A DNA stretch of 38,176 bases from assembly GCA_029204225.1 (NCBI GenBank), contig MU835551.1:1-38176 (forward strand). The letters are read 5' to 3'. Under the pieces are notes generated by a model that saw only the letters and a program-made list of their open reading frames with translations, made no database searches and was not told the origin of the DNA. A program made the translations under genes and the position numbers. This DNA is from Diphasiastrum complanatum (lineage: Eukaryota; Streptophyta; Lycopodiopsida; Lycopodiales; Lycopodiaceae). Positions within the stretch are counted from its first letter, which is position 1, and the number at the start of each line of letters is the position of its first letter. Shown piece after piece: positions 1-10,956 of this stretch.

Positions 1-228
1 GTTACTTAAATGAACAATATACACTGTCACTAGTTGGAGTTGTTTATGTCAATTGTATTTTCTCCTAATGAACTTTAGCTTTTGAAGAGATATATTGACT
101 ATGGATGTTACTGTGTGTAGGTTGGGCTATGGCATGTGCATGGTAACTCACTAGACTGGTTGTTGTAGCCAACTTTTAAACATTAGAGTGTTTAAAAGTT
201 TAATGGATTCACTCATGCATCATGGTAA

Positions 229-1242
229 GCAAAGCTTTCTCAAGACCTCGACCCAGAATTTACTGTGGGAGCTGAAGATCTAACCTCACATACCTCAGAT
301 GAAGAGTTAATGGAGGAAAAGCCAACACTACCAGAACTCCTCCCAGTTCCAAAGCCTTACGAAGCCAGAAAGTGGTGGAAGCTAGGAGAGTCTCGTTTAA
401 AGATCTACGGATTCCAGGACTATCTCCTCCCACTTGGCAAGTATGCAACTATTGTGGAGTATGCCTACCGAACTACCACTCTAGAAAAGCCCACCTTCAA
501 ATATAGGCTAAATCAAGTTACACACGGAGTCTCATACACCATCGAAGACCTAGAAGCTATTGGAATTCCAGATGGGCCAAACACATTCCAGCAAATAGGG
601 CCAGGGTCGACGATGTCAAAGTTTATATGGACACCACCAAGCGAGCATGACGCACTAATGATGGAATCTTAATAGACGCCATTGGATAAGGTCCTCCAAG
701 GGGTAGCCACTTTCGTTTTAAACGTCTTCGAAGTGAGAAGAACGAGGAAGGCCAGAATCTCGCTCACATTTTTTATGTACATGGTATCTGCTATCACCGA
801 GCCAGATGGGTACAACTGGGCACACCTCATCTAGGAGGAGATCTCCAAAGCACTGCTATTCACAAAGAAGCAGACGACCATGGGACCCTTGCTGACCCAA
901 TTGGCAATGAGCCAAGCGAAGGGCCTCATCGATTTCTCGACAGCTTTTCCGGTTGAGGCCACATCCTCCAAGGGCAAGTCAAAGAAGACCACGCAGGAAG
1001 ATAAGTACTGGCAACATGCAGTCCAATGTCTTTCAGTCGAATAAGTGGTACAAGCCACACCCAGCTCGCCTTCTTAGGATTTTGAGGCTCAGCTGGAGAC
1101 CATGCTATTGGATGAGACTACCACACCATCAACACCACCTGTTATCACGACCAGTCCTTCCAAGGAAGAGCAGTCGGTTACAAGGCTCCTAGGATCGAGC
1201 CCTACTCCCCTTGCTAAATATGACTTAGGAGAAGGTGGATGA
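229..1242 (+). pseudogene. Unrecognised decayed ORF, possibly transposon-associated
   Basis: One reading frame stays coherent from 229 to the TGA at 1240-1242 but is broken by in-frame stops at 670 (TAA), 673 (TAG), 832 (TAG), 1042 (TAA) and 1075 (TAG). The first open block encodes about 147 residues with an acidic start, a KWWKLGESRLKIYGFQDYLLP stretch and a VTHGVSYTIEDLEAIGIPDG stretch. The block after 676 is rich in basic and hydrophobic residues and contains EPDGYNWAHLI. The C-terminal part is Thr/Ser/Pro-rich. No clear ATG fits the frame; an upstream stop lies at 226-228. Composition and decay suggest a protein carried by a retroelement or plant transposon, but I do not recognise the family. 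The single frame over about 1 kb argues for a former gene rather than chance. Bases 1-228 show nothing I can name. Confidence 0.4.
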
Positions 1243-4200
1243 CCCCCTCTTCTTCTTGACAACAGGATCATCACATTGATTGTATATGTCATAGTAGAAT
1301 TATGAACCACAACTAATTTTCAAATTTCATGATTCATAGTACATAACATCTAAGTTGGAGGGTTGTATATATCAATTGAATAACAAAAAGTTGAGACAAA
1401 TTAGCATCATATATTGTTGGTTGATTTTGAAAATTTATGTGAAAATGTTCATATGTAGTATGCATGTATATATTGTAGTAGCCACAATATGTCCTACTAC
1501 ATTTTCAACTACAATTGGCCTCTTGACCAAAATTTTTGTTATATATATTTTTTGAAATAAATATCAATTGAAAGAAAATTGAGCTAATGGCACCATCAAT
1601 ACACGGATTCTTTCACTAGAATATTTAACATCTTTTATTTTTACTTTGTATTGGGGTATTTCTAATAAATATTCTTGGCACCAACATCAACAATATCTCC
1701 AAACATGGGGCCACTCCTCGATTTTGAATTGTTGTATGTAGATAAATTCAACATCGTATGATAATGCATTTTGTACTACCATGCCAAAAGACGTGCCATA
1801 GAAATAAAATAGTTTTGTGTTGTCAATCATGCACGAGGGTTCATTGTTATACAATGCAATTTCAAGCTAAATGCAAGTGCCCCAAGTACTTGGAATATTC
1901 TTTGTGATTTCACTATTTCAAAATAAAAAGATATTTTAAAGTTAAAGTGCTTGCCAAAGATAATCAAAGTGCAAGTCACCTTACACTCTCTTCGTTAGCA
2001 ATGAGGCCATTGAAAATATTTTCATTAAAGAAAGGTCATAATCTATAAGGCCATTCAAACTCATTTCCACATATAATTGTACCGACCATTTACACCCATA
2101 ATGCTATTTTTTATTAAAATAAGTGTTTGACTTATTTGACTACTCCTAGAGGTTTTTTAAATTCTTGCAAACTATTTTGCATTGTTAGCTCTTAGACTAA
2201 GAGCTTTGAGTTTTGACCTCCTTTAGACATACCCACTTCTGGTCCAAATAATATGATTGGATTTGCTAGAAACTTGAGTCAACTTTCGATAATATACAAC
2301 TTTGTTCTGATTGGATGTTTTTTTTTGTCAACGACAATGCAAGACATTTTGGTTGATTTTTTTATAAACTTTGAGAAGCCTACAATTTTAAAAGTTTAGT
2401 ACCAAAAAGTCAACTAGGCACTATGGAAACTAGATTTAGTCTCAAAACTTATTTCCTATCCAATTCAGCCTTTTTGCTGGAAATGAATAACTGATTGTAG
2501 TCATTTAATATTCGTATCGAATGCATTCGTTGCAACAACAATAACGGTTGCCGATAGTCTAAGGTTAAATTGACCTAGTAGGTCAAATCTTGATCGAATG
2601 TTTTTTTTGTCATGTATGTACACTAGAAATTTGACTTAGAATGGCTAGAATCTTCATAATGTTTGTGCATAGACATCCAAAGTAGGTCCTTGAACTGAGG
2701 TGCAATGAATGTGGCCATCCAACTGAGTCCAAAGTTCATGTTGAGGTTAAAAATAGAGTTTTTTTGGGGTTCAAAATGTGATTTTTTAGACCCACTAGCA
2801 AAATTGTTTGCATAGGCTAGAAACTCGATAGTAAATATGTGTACAAGCTCAAGAAAATATTTAGAGCTAAGATGATTTGTTAGATGGTGCTTAATTTGAT
2901 TTCAAGATTAAACTGTGGTACTATAAGTTTGATTTCTTGCTAGATTGAAATTTACATTTTAGACTCCTTTCAGCTTCTTGAATCGATATTGCAATGTCCT
3001 ATTTTGAATTTTTCGCTTAAATAGGCTTTTAGTTTGGTCGTACCATATTTCAGGTTTGTGCAATCTAATGATTGAAAGTACTAAGGTATAAATTTAGCAA
3101 TGTGGTTGTACTCTCAACATATTCCATGCCATACTTGGGCGATGCCCTTGACTGCCCATTCTCATTTATTGGTTATATGATATCCTTTTGAATGAACAAA
3201 GAGTAATCTACTTAGGTCATCTACATGAACATAGGCTTTAGATATTTGTGATTAGTTGTTTGTTGCTCTAAAAGCAATGTTTTCCTTGAAAAATCATTGC
3301 TACATAATGTGTAATCCTAGAATTTCAATCTTCTTGTCAAACAATCCATTTGGGCTAATTTCCTTAAATATTTGCAAAGAATATAAAAGCGTGTACGAGG
3401 AGCTTGTCCACAAGGGACCCTTCCTATGCCCACTTTGCAAAGGGATCTTTGTTTCATGCCCATTTATGTAGGGGCTTTTCTTCATTCTCCACTTTAAAAA
3501 AGGATATTTCCTTATGTCCTATTTGTGAAGAAGCCTTTCTCTAGGTGTGTTTTTCTTTTATAAAGAGACCCTTCTAATGTGCACTCATCTATTAAGGACC
3601 TTAAATTGTCCACATGATTGAGACCTTATAGTTGTCAAACTAGGGACCTTTCCAATCCAAGGATTCTACAAGAGTGCACTTATCAATACAGGATCTTATT
3701 TTGTCCACTTTATGGAAGGATATTCATAGTTGTCTTTAAAGGGACTTTCAAATATGTCACAGTCTTCAAGATAGCTATTCCATTCTATTTTAAGCCCTCA
3801 AAATATATTTCTTAAAGCAACATAAGCTTGAGTTGAGTCTTTAGATTCATGTACCAACGACAAAAATGCTTTCATAGTGCATTTCAATTTATGTAAGTTG
3901 GTGTGTCATACGTAGGTTCAATTTTCTATGCTCTCACAGGTTGATAATCCCAATAAGCATTATAATAAGGATAGTACTTCATAGATGTGTGCCACTAGAA
4001 AGTGATCTTGGATGCCAATCAAGATGTCTAGGCTTGGGAAAGAGCATGGCTTATACTCTATGGTTTAATGAAAAGCCAAGTGTTCATATTTGTAGTGTTG
4101 TCCATTAGGTTAGATGCTCACCATAGCTCTTACATTCAAACTACTATAATGTGCGTTTATTGGATGAGATGTGGGCTAGTAATCACTTATGTACTTGGTT

Positions 4201-4989
4201 AGTAAATTTGAATTTGCTTTTATGTTAAATCGAACTTAAAAAAGGCTCTCAGAATGGTTCACAAAGAACAAATATATTACAATAATTTTGTTATTACACA
4301 TTGTTAATACATGCGTAGTCTTTCTCAAACTATTCCCTTCTGTATTACTATATCTTGTTCTAAGTATATCTAACTTTTTCTTTTTCTTTTTGGTTTTTGG
4401 TAATTATTCAAGTTAAAAAACTAGATATTTTTGTAAAAGATCCATTCAATTTTACTCATCAAATTTTTGATGAAATTAGCTTTCATACATACAAGAACTC
4501 CCAATTTTACTAGCTCATTTTGAATTAGAGATTCATAGTGAAGATTTATGGATCTTGACACTTCTTTGGTCTTCAAGAATGTTGCCAACAAGTGCGTAAT
4601 TTGTATCAAAACTCCAAAAACTATTCTATTGATGTCACATAACTTTCAAAGTGAAAATATAAGTTGTGGATCTAGTATTACATTTTTAAACTCATTTTTA
4701 GACCATTCGTACTCAGAGTTCTATTTTGGTCAAAATTATTGTCTGACCAATTTAACTAATGAAAATTATCTATTTCTATTTTTAGATTATAATTTATATT
4801 GACTATTATATTCATTTTATTTTTATTTCATGTATGCGAACTATTTGGGATTTTATAGATTTTGGCTTTCTTTCGATATGTAGACACAATTTTAATTCAT
4901 GTTCTTTGATGAAATTTTGCCAAAGTTTTGGATCAATTTTGACATTATACCATTTCATTATCACAATATGCTTTCCATTGGTGGCAATG
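1243..4989. other. AT-rich gene-free stretch
   Basis: About 3.7 kb of AT-rich sequence with many stops in all frames. Open frames here are under 90 codons and show no domain or compositional sign of coding. No LTR termini, PBS or tRNA-like structure was seen. The only structure noted is the degenerate short-unit repeat around 3408-3772, listed separately. It probably consists of old, unrecognisable transposon remains. Confidence 0.6.
3408..3772. repeat. Degenerate minisatellite, unit about 25-34 bp
   Basis: The motif AAGGGACCTTTC followed by TTGTCCACTTT recurs about a dozen times in worn form, with units of roughly 20-34 bp. Examples are AAGGGACCCTTCC, AAAGGGATCTTTG, AAAGGATATTTCC, AAGGACCTTAAATTG, AGGGACCTTTCC, CAGGATCTTATTTTG and AAGGGACTTTC. 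Unit length drifts and mutations are frequent, so this is an old array. Short frames across it are repeat-derived and not called as genes. Confidence 0.45.
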
Positions 4990-5047
4990 TACATTTTACA
5001 TGATTTTTGATCAAGCTAGATTTGCCAATTTTTGGCAATTCTTCACA
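4990..5047 (-). repeat. LTR 5'-end fragment, same family as LTR at 32226
   Basis: Read on the minus strand this begins TGTGAAGAATTGCC and continues through CTAGCTTGATCAAAAATCATG. It matches the first roughly 65 bp of the plus-strand LTR at 32226-32923 with few differences. Similarity stops near 4990. No polypurine tract lies on the other side, so this is only a scrap of an LTR. Confidence 0.55.
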
Positions 5048-5239
5048 CACTCAAATTTAGCTTGATCTATTTACAACTCTCTTGCTAGATGAATGAATGA
5101 TTTTAGAAGTGTCTAAAAAGTCCAGCTACAAACAAGGAACTTTTGAGACTCCAATAGAGAATGATGTCCATGAAGGATCTTTCACCACCTCTTAAAGGAT
5201 CCCTTGCAAGATGTTCCATAAATGTGTCTATATACATGT

Positions 5240-5793
5240 AGCTTCAAAAACTATACATCGTTCCAAGCCATGGATTTCAAGGCATTTTGTGCACTTGAAG
5301 ATACATAAATTAAGTTATTAAGTGCATACAAAATGTTGCTAAAGGCAACTTACCTTGCGTGATCCATATGATTGAGCCTTGATGGCTCCATCTTGTTACT
5401 CAAGGTTCTTCTTGGAGTCCTCAGGTCTTGAGCTTGCTCCTCCACTTGACTTGACTCCAACCCACCAATGATTTGAATAAGGTGTTGATTTAAAGATGCT
5501 TCTTCAAGTTTACAAATATAACACTCTTGAAATATCACATTTCCACCATTACAACTTCTATGGTGGAAAACATGTAGATTCTACAATCTCTACTTGAAGA
5601 GCAAAACACTACCATTATTCCTATCATTGAAGTAGGATAATATTTGGTTCTTACATTCGAATGATCATGCACAAAGCATGTGGACACAAAGATTTCCAAA
5701 ATAAATGATGTTTCATTTTTTATGACTTTATTCAAACTATTACAAAATAGTTATCTAATGAAATTGCTTTATTAACAACAAATGTAGATTTGA
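5240..5793 (-). repeat. Copia-derived internal fragment (copy 1)
   Basis: About 550 bp closely resembling 20546-21095, in the same orientation. Shared landmarks include CCAAGCCATGGA near one end, CTCCACTTGACTTGACTCCAA in the middle and AAATTGCTT before the other end. The second copy lies just downstream (minus sense) of the gag-protease ORFs of copia D, so this is taken as internal retrotransposon sequence. On the minus strand a 62-codon frame is open at 5350-5538, but the other copy does not keep it open. No reverse transcriptase or integrase motif is visible. Confidence 0.55.
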
Positions 5794-6327
5794 AAGCACT
5801 GTAAACTTCACAAGGGAGAATCCTCTTCTCACAGGGACGATCCCATTGACAGGAATAACCTTCCCACAAAAAGGCCTCACAAGAAACCTACTCCTAAACG
5901 AAGTAAGAAAACCTCTGCTCAGGTACCAAAAAAGGTACGACGCATGGACCTTCAACATTCCACTTTTGGAGGTGATGCCACTGTAGATACTAATGCCTTA
6001 GATACTGTGGTTGACTCAGCCACAAAAAATTTGGACAATCCTCCAGTTAACCCCTCTCCTCTCCCCCCTCCTCCCACTACTTTTCTCACTCCTCTATTAT
6101 ACTTGGATTCTGAAGATTATCTAAAATTTGGGAGAGATATATCGGATGCTATAGATAATATCAGCATGACAATTCTCTTCAAAACAGAAGAAATTGATTC
6201 TAGTCTTAACTTTAGGATCCTTGACTATATTCAGATGAAGGATAGAAGGGCTTCTATCAACGATCCAGTGATAGAGGCAGGTCTCCTTCTCCTGCAATTT
6301 GATATTGTGAGGGATTCAATGAAATAA
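5794..6327 (+). CDS. Hypothetical basic/proline-rich ORF
   Basis: The frame is open from just after a TGA at 5791-5793 to the TAA at 6325-6327, 177 codons. The first ATG is at 5944, giving 127 residues. The upstream open part is very basic (TKRPHKKPTPKRSKK), like a nuclear-localisation or nucleic-acid-binding stretch. After the ATG come an acidic/Thr-rich part, a proline run (NPSPLPPPPTT) and a hydrophilic C-terminus with no recognised domain. The frame opens exactly where the copia-derived fragment ends, so its 5' portion may have been lost by insertion. A TTTTTTTTTTGCAG tract lies at 6345-6358, resembling a plant 3' splice site, but I see no convincing donor that keeps the frame. It could be a host exon or a gag-like leftover; function unknown. 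Confidence 0.35.
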   Translation, partial: KHCKLHKGESSSHRDDPIDRNNLPTKRPHKKPTPKRSKKTSAQVPKKVRRMDLQHSTFGGDATVDTNALDTVVDSATKNLDNPPVNPSPLPPPPTTFLTPLLYLDSEDYLKFGRDISDAIDNISMTILFKTEEIDSSLNFRILDYIQMKDRRASINDPVIEAGLLLLQFDIVRDSMK

Positions 6328-7509
6328 GTCTCTCTTCTCAACAATTTTTTTTTTGCAGGCCATCAAGGATGACGACACCACTTTGTCACACTGTCTCCTT
6401 GGTGGATGCTCACCAGTTATGAAGATTTTGGTGATGCCATATCATACCAAGCATGTCTATTTCTCTATTTGTTTGTATGTTTAAGTTTACTTGTGATCAT
6501 TGTATCATATATTATATGGAATGTTTCTTTGTTTTTACAATGATCACTGGACTATACCCTCTGTAAAAATAACTATAAATAGTGTAGTAAATCTTTTTTT
6601 GTGAAGACGAATTTCGCTTGTAATACACATAAAGATATTGACTCACTGCTACCGACTATTTGTAAATACTTTCCAGTAGAGAATGCCACGGTAGGGGCCT
6701 ATGAAATTGTTAGCATTGAGGTAATTATTGAACACTTCTTGTAATAGTATGCTAATGAGTAGATAGAAGGGTTTGTGCTTGTGATGTGGATGGTTCCAAT
6801 GAATCTTACAACTGCTAAGACAAGTTTCGACGGGAGCTCATCTTCAGTATATTGGCCAGGACATACATAGTCTCATACATAAATAAAAACATAGACATAT
6901 AGTGAAAGATAGACATATAGTGAATACAGAAAAAGAATGATTTGCACAGTTGTAATAAATCCCCAAATTTGGGTGATATTTTACTGAATACAGATATCGG
7001 TTTGTACAATCGATTGTATGAGTTGTCATTGTTCTTCTACAATGTCGATATCTATAGGAAGATCCTTGCAGGGTGTTGTGTTTTCCTATCTTCTTCATAT
7101 CTGCATGAAAGAAAAGCAACTGGTTATTCTCTGAATAGAGTTACATATATAATGACTGATTGATTTGCAAATCACAAGAAAATGTTAACAGCTTTTCATT
7201 TATAGTGAATCTGAAGTGTTCAAGTAGAATTTCATACTGCATTAAGACCGGCTTTTGTCTGATATAACTTAAGCTCCAATGATCCTCCACTTCAATCGTA
7301 GTTAGCATATCCCTCATTGTTGAAAATGTGGACGTCATTTCGATTTGTGTGACCATCCATTTGAAGGTCTTGACCTAGTGGCATCCAGGTTTCACCTATT
7401 TGTTTCCATCTCTGGTAATTGAATGTAAAACTAAGCATTTGTCTCGCAATGCAATAACGGAATATCATAGAAGATTTTTTAATTCTAGATTCAATATCTC
7501 CAACTGTCT
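6328..7509. other. Gene-free stretch before copia A
   Basis: About 1.2 kb without a recognisable gene. Small overlapping frames on both strands (for example 6844-7119 and 7292-7513 on the minus strand) share no features with known families. A short direct repeat, ATAGACATATAGTGAA, occurs twice near 6891-6925. Whatever lay 5' of the truncated copia A was replaced by this sequence. Confidence 0.5.
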
Positions 7510-8604
7510 TCATGAATCCAAGTCTACATCAAGAGTGCTTACTCTTAGGAGGCAAATCTTTCAAAGTTTGCAAAAGAAGGATGAAAGTACTCATGCTTTT
7601 GTTTTGAGGATTAAAGCATTCAATGATGATATAGCATGTATTGATGAAAGCATTAAGGAGGTAGAACTTTTTCAAGTTATACTTAATGGCTCATTGGATG
7701 ATCATGCTAATCTTGTTCAAAGTTTTGCTATTCAAAAGACTTTGCCAAGTATTGTGGATTTGCAAGAGATCTTGGTGAATGAGGAGTTTAGGCTTCAATC
7801 AAGAGTGGGTCTACATCAACATCTCATTATGAAGAGGATGCTATGTTCATCAAAGGCAAGTTCAAAGGCAAAGGCAAAAGCAAGTGGTCTAAAGGACAAG
7901 ATCAAGGTGAGACTTCCTCTTTTGGAAAAAAGAAAGATAAGTCTAAGTTGAAATGCTTTTATTGTGGAATCAAAGCGCATTTTGCAAATGAATGTTTGAA
8001 GAAGCAAAGAGATGAAGGTAGCAAGCAAATCAACTTTACAACTAATGATGAGGATCTAGGTAATGGTGATTCTCTTTTGATGTGTTCTTCAAGTCCAATA
8101 TCAAGTGAAGGTGACAAAGATTCATGGTGGATTGATAGTGGAGTTAGTTCACACATGACTAGTCACAAGGAGTTCTTTACTTCTTTGGTCACTTATGATG
8201 GATCCAAGAAAGCAATTCACATGGCCAATGGTGGTGAGTGTGTGATTGAAGGTATTGGTTCAATTTCTATTTGTCTTTCTACTAATAGGAAATCAAGACT
8301 TGATGGCGTTCTTTACATTCCTTCACTTTCAAAGAATCTGCTAAGTGTTGGTCAAATGATAGAGAAAGGATACATGATAAAGTTTTGTGGTGATGCTTGT
8401 TTCATTACAAAGGAAGAAATCTTGGTTGTTAGGGGCAATAGACAAGGTAGACTTTTCAAGCTTGATGCTTTTGTTATGGCTAACAAAAAGGATGGAATGC
8501 AAAAGGAGATTGGTCTCAACTTTCCAAAGTTCCCTTTTAAAATCAATAAGATTGGTGGATCCTATGCAGAGTCCATCTCTTCATCAACTCAAAGGATTCT
8601 ATGA
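7510..8604 (+). pseudogene. gag-pol: Copia A gag, zinc knuckle, protease and pre-integrase part
   Basis: The gag part begins within the UBN2/copia-type gag region (KSTSRVLTLRRQIFQSL) and includes the conserved VILNGSLDDHANLVQSFAI stretch. A frameshift near 7808 moves the reading frame into the one open at 7843-8604. There a Lys-rich linker is followed by a CX2CX4HX4C knuckle (CFYCGIKAHFANEC, 7954-7995). The aspartic protease motif WWIDSG has its catalytic Asp at 8134-8136, and SHMT follows. Next is the VLYIPSLSKNLLSVGQM segment typical of the copia protease to pre-integrase region. After GRLFKLDA the protein departs from copia sequence, the HxxxxH-CxxC integrase zinc site is absent, and the frame stops at 8604. 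Known family roles are capsid formation and polyprotein cleavage; this copy is dead. Confidence 0.85.
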
Positions 8605-8638
8605 TTGTAAATTGATCACTCATGATCAAGATGGCAAA

Positions 8639-8938
8639 AGGTTGGTTGGAGAAGTCTACATGGAGCAAATCGAGAGGCAATTTTTTCAAGGCAAGGGAGA
8701 TCTCATTGGTGAGCTTATTGAGGTTTTTTATGGACTCAAGAGGGCTAAATTTATTAGGTTTGATACTCATCTTCACCTACTCTACTTCACGTTGTATGGA
8801 AAGTCTGGAATCTATCTTTTGATTTATGATGGTGACATTGGTGACATTGTTTTCACTAACCTTTGTGGAAATTCGAGATCAAGCATTGATGAGATCTTGT
8901 TGGATATAGATCACATGTTTGAGAGGGAGTACTTCTAG
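8639..8938 (+). pseudogene. Copia A reverse transcriptase remnant
   Basis: About 100 residues recall the copia RT core. VYMEQIERQFFQGKG corresponds to the segment after the first catalytic Asp, VFYGLKRAKF to the YGLKQAPRAW motif, and FDTHL follows as in the family. The YVDD catalytic box should come next but is reduced to YDGDIGDIVFTNL, so both catalytic aspartates of the box are lost. The frame ends at a TAG at 8936-8938. The upstream half of RT, including the first catalytic Asp, and the whole integrase are deleted between this and the protease region. Non-functional. Confidence 0.6.
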
Positions 8939-9930
8939 AGGTTTAGGTCTGAAGATATTCATATCTTTGATATCTTTGATGATCAAGAGAAAGGTAAGCA
9001 AGTGGAAGAGACTCACTTTGCTTTACTCACATGTTTTGGAGAATTTTCTTGCGTAGACGATGCTATGCAAGTGGATATTGGTTCTCATAGTTTTCATGCT
9101 GGAATATCAAGTAATGGATTTGGAAAACAAAGTTTTTTCAATGACTTTGATGGTCAAGAGGAAGATCAAGAGGTTGGTCTCAAAGGGCTTCAAGAACACA
9201 AAAGGAAAGGTGGCAAATTGGAGCTAGTCAAGAGCATCAAAGGAGGGTCATTTGGCAAAGATGTTATGGATCTATTTTTATAGGTTATTGAATAATCAAG
9301 TAAGGTCAAAGGAGCAGCAAGGAAGTGCTGTTCAAGTTTACTTTACTTGTTCTATCTCATGTTTGAGCTATTTCATGTGAATGTGTGCAAATTGTCAAGA
9401 TATGGACAAAATAGCTACATTGTCTTGCAATATCTTATTGTTGGAGATGTACTAGCATTATTGGCTAGTTTTGCTGATGGAAATGAAGCTAATGGAGGTT
9501 CACTCACTCATGGGCAAGTCATCAAGTGTTGATGATATCTTGTGGCAAGATGGAGATGGAGGCTCATTCATGGAGTTTTATGGTGGAGACATATTAAGAA
9601 AGGACAAAGTTGGAGGAGACAAGCAAGCAAATGGTCATCACTCACATTTATTGTTTGGTTGCTGTAATTTTCTAGAGAGTTCAAAGTTTTAAGCATGGAG
9701 GAATTATTTCAGTCACATTCTATTTGGTTCTTCATGTTCTAGTTATATCTTGATGTGTAAAATTGATGTAAGAAATAGTGAAGCATCCAATTTGGACACT
9801 ATTCTCTATATCAATTATGAAAGATACTTTAGAACTTTAGAAAGGAGATATGTACTTAGGATGGAGATCATTCTAAAGTTGGATGAAAGTAGTATGGTTA
9901 AAACTATGCCAGAACTAGTTGAAGAGGGAT
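8939..9930 (+). pseudogene. Copia A post-RT ORF of unknown function
   Basis: Where copia elements normally encode RNase H, this copy has a different sequence in several open blocks (9002-9283, 9347-9532, 9471-9692, 9750-9935). The blocks align with minus-strand copia B. Shared segments are ELVKSIKG, DLFL, ELFHVNV/EYCHVNV, GDGGSFME, CKIDVRNSEAS, and TLERR with MEIILKL just before the polypurine tract. None of the RNase H landmarks (DADWAG, STEAEY, DNQ) is present. The similarity shows the region is a shared part of the family, not random flank. It is broken by stops and frameshifts (for example after 9283). It might be a much-diverged pol C-terminus or an additional gene; I do not recognise the product. 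Confidence 0.5.
9920..9930 (+). other. Polypurine tract of copia A
   Basis: TGAAGAGGGAT lies immediately before the 3' LTR start TGTGAGAG. The same tract precedes the LTR of copia B on the minus strand (GAAGAGGGAG before TGTGAAAA). In LTR elements this tract primes plus-strand DNA synthesis. Confidence 0.7.
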
Positions 9931-10956
9931 TGTGAGAGATTTCAACAAGTTTAGTCATATTTTGGTAAATTGTCAATATGAGGCCAAAACTCATTTTAGA
10001 CTTAGAGATAAACTTTGTTTAAAATACATTCAATAAAAACTTTTTGAAAGTGTCGGAAAGTTGGTAGTCCAGTTTGAGAGAGATTCAAATTTGAATGTTG
10101 GGAACTTTGAATCTAGACCAAAAAATAGTCAGGTTAGCATTTTGGAGGGAAAGCCAAGTGGTCAAATAGGGTTTGTGCCTGTTAAAGAAAAGAATCTGAT
10201 TACAGCTTTGTTATTCTACATTCAGATTTGTGTCAATATTACAATGCTTTTCTACATATTGTCTGATTTTTTTATTGCTTAATCTGGTAATTTGCTCTTC
10301 GCAAATTACTATTAGTCTAGTTGTTCACAACTAATATTTAGTCTTGCCTTTCGCGACTAATTTGCGACTGATAATCAGTCTAGCTCAGTCTAGCTCTTCG
10401 TGAATAATTTGCGACTAATAATTTGTCTAGCTGTTCGCGACAAATTATCTTTCTGATATTTTGATACTTAATGTTTGGCTACGTAATCAGCTCAAACATG
10501 ATTTCTATCACTAACGTTCTGTTCGTGTCTGATAGACATAGTCATGCTTAAGGAAAGAGTGAAATAGCTTATTTCGTTGCGCACAAACACTTTTCATTCA
10601 AGAGTCACATCTTCACTCTTCTCTCTCTCATTTCATCATTATACATGGTTCTCTTTGGATTCTACTACTCATTGGTGCACTCTCATGATGTTATCTTGCA
10701 ATTCCATGTGTAGAATGATCATTTATTGCTATTTTCGGTTCCACATGTGTGAAATACAGTAGGGTACTATAATTTTATGGACATCATCTATATTTTATGT
10801 TTTGGTTCATGTTTGATCAGTATCTCTTAGAGTTTGCATCTCATTTTGTATGTAGATGCTGATTTTTATACATTGGCAGGATTGTTGGTTTGCTCTTTTT
10901 TGTAACCAAAGATCAGGAACATGGATTGGATCTTGAATGATCTGAAATCCTTCACA
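9931..10956 (+). repeat. 3' LTR of copia A, with an internal insertion
   Basis: Starts TGTGAGAGATTTCAAC after the polypurine tract and ends CCTTCACA. It aligns with the 645-bp LTR of copia C (17578-18222) on both sides: GGGAAAGCCAAG before and ATTGGTGCACT after. Roughly 10185-10590 has no counterpart there, which explains its 1026-bp length. That insertion removes the part where copia C has its TATAAAA box. A CACATGTG palindrome at 10742-10749 is conserved in position with copia C. The flanking ATAAT cannot be tested as a target duplication because the element's 5' end is lost. Confidence 0.8.

Larger units (their letters stand above)
7510..10956 (+). mobile_element. Truncated Ty1/copia retrotransposon A
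   Basis: The order is gag fragment, zinc knuckle, protease, a worn RT remnant, an extra ORF, a polypurine tract and a 3' LTR, which is Ty1/copia order with an internal deletion. The 5' LTR, PBS and gag N-terminus are missing: similarity to other copia gags starts abruptly near 7510. Integrase and most of RT are also absent. The family is close to copia C at 17578 (similar gag and LTR) and copia B at 15274 (similar post-RT ORF and LTR start). Confidence 0.85.

Noticed and set aside
6281-6358. Small intron joining the 5794-6327 ORF to a downstream exon
   Set aside because: The acceptor is good, but the only donor I found (CAG-GTCTCC at 6280) leads straight to a stop.
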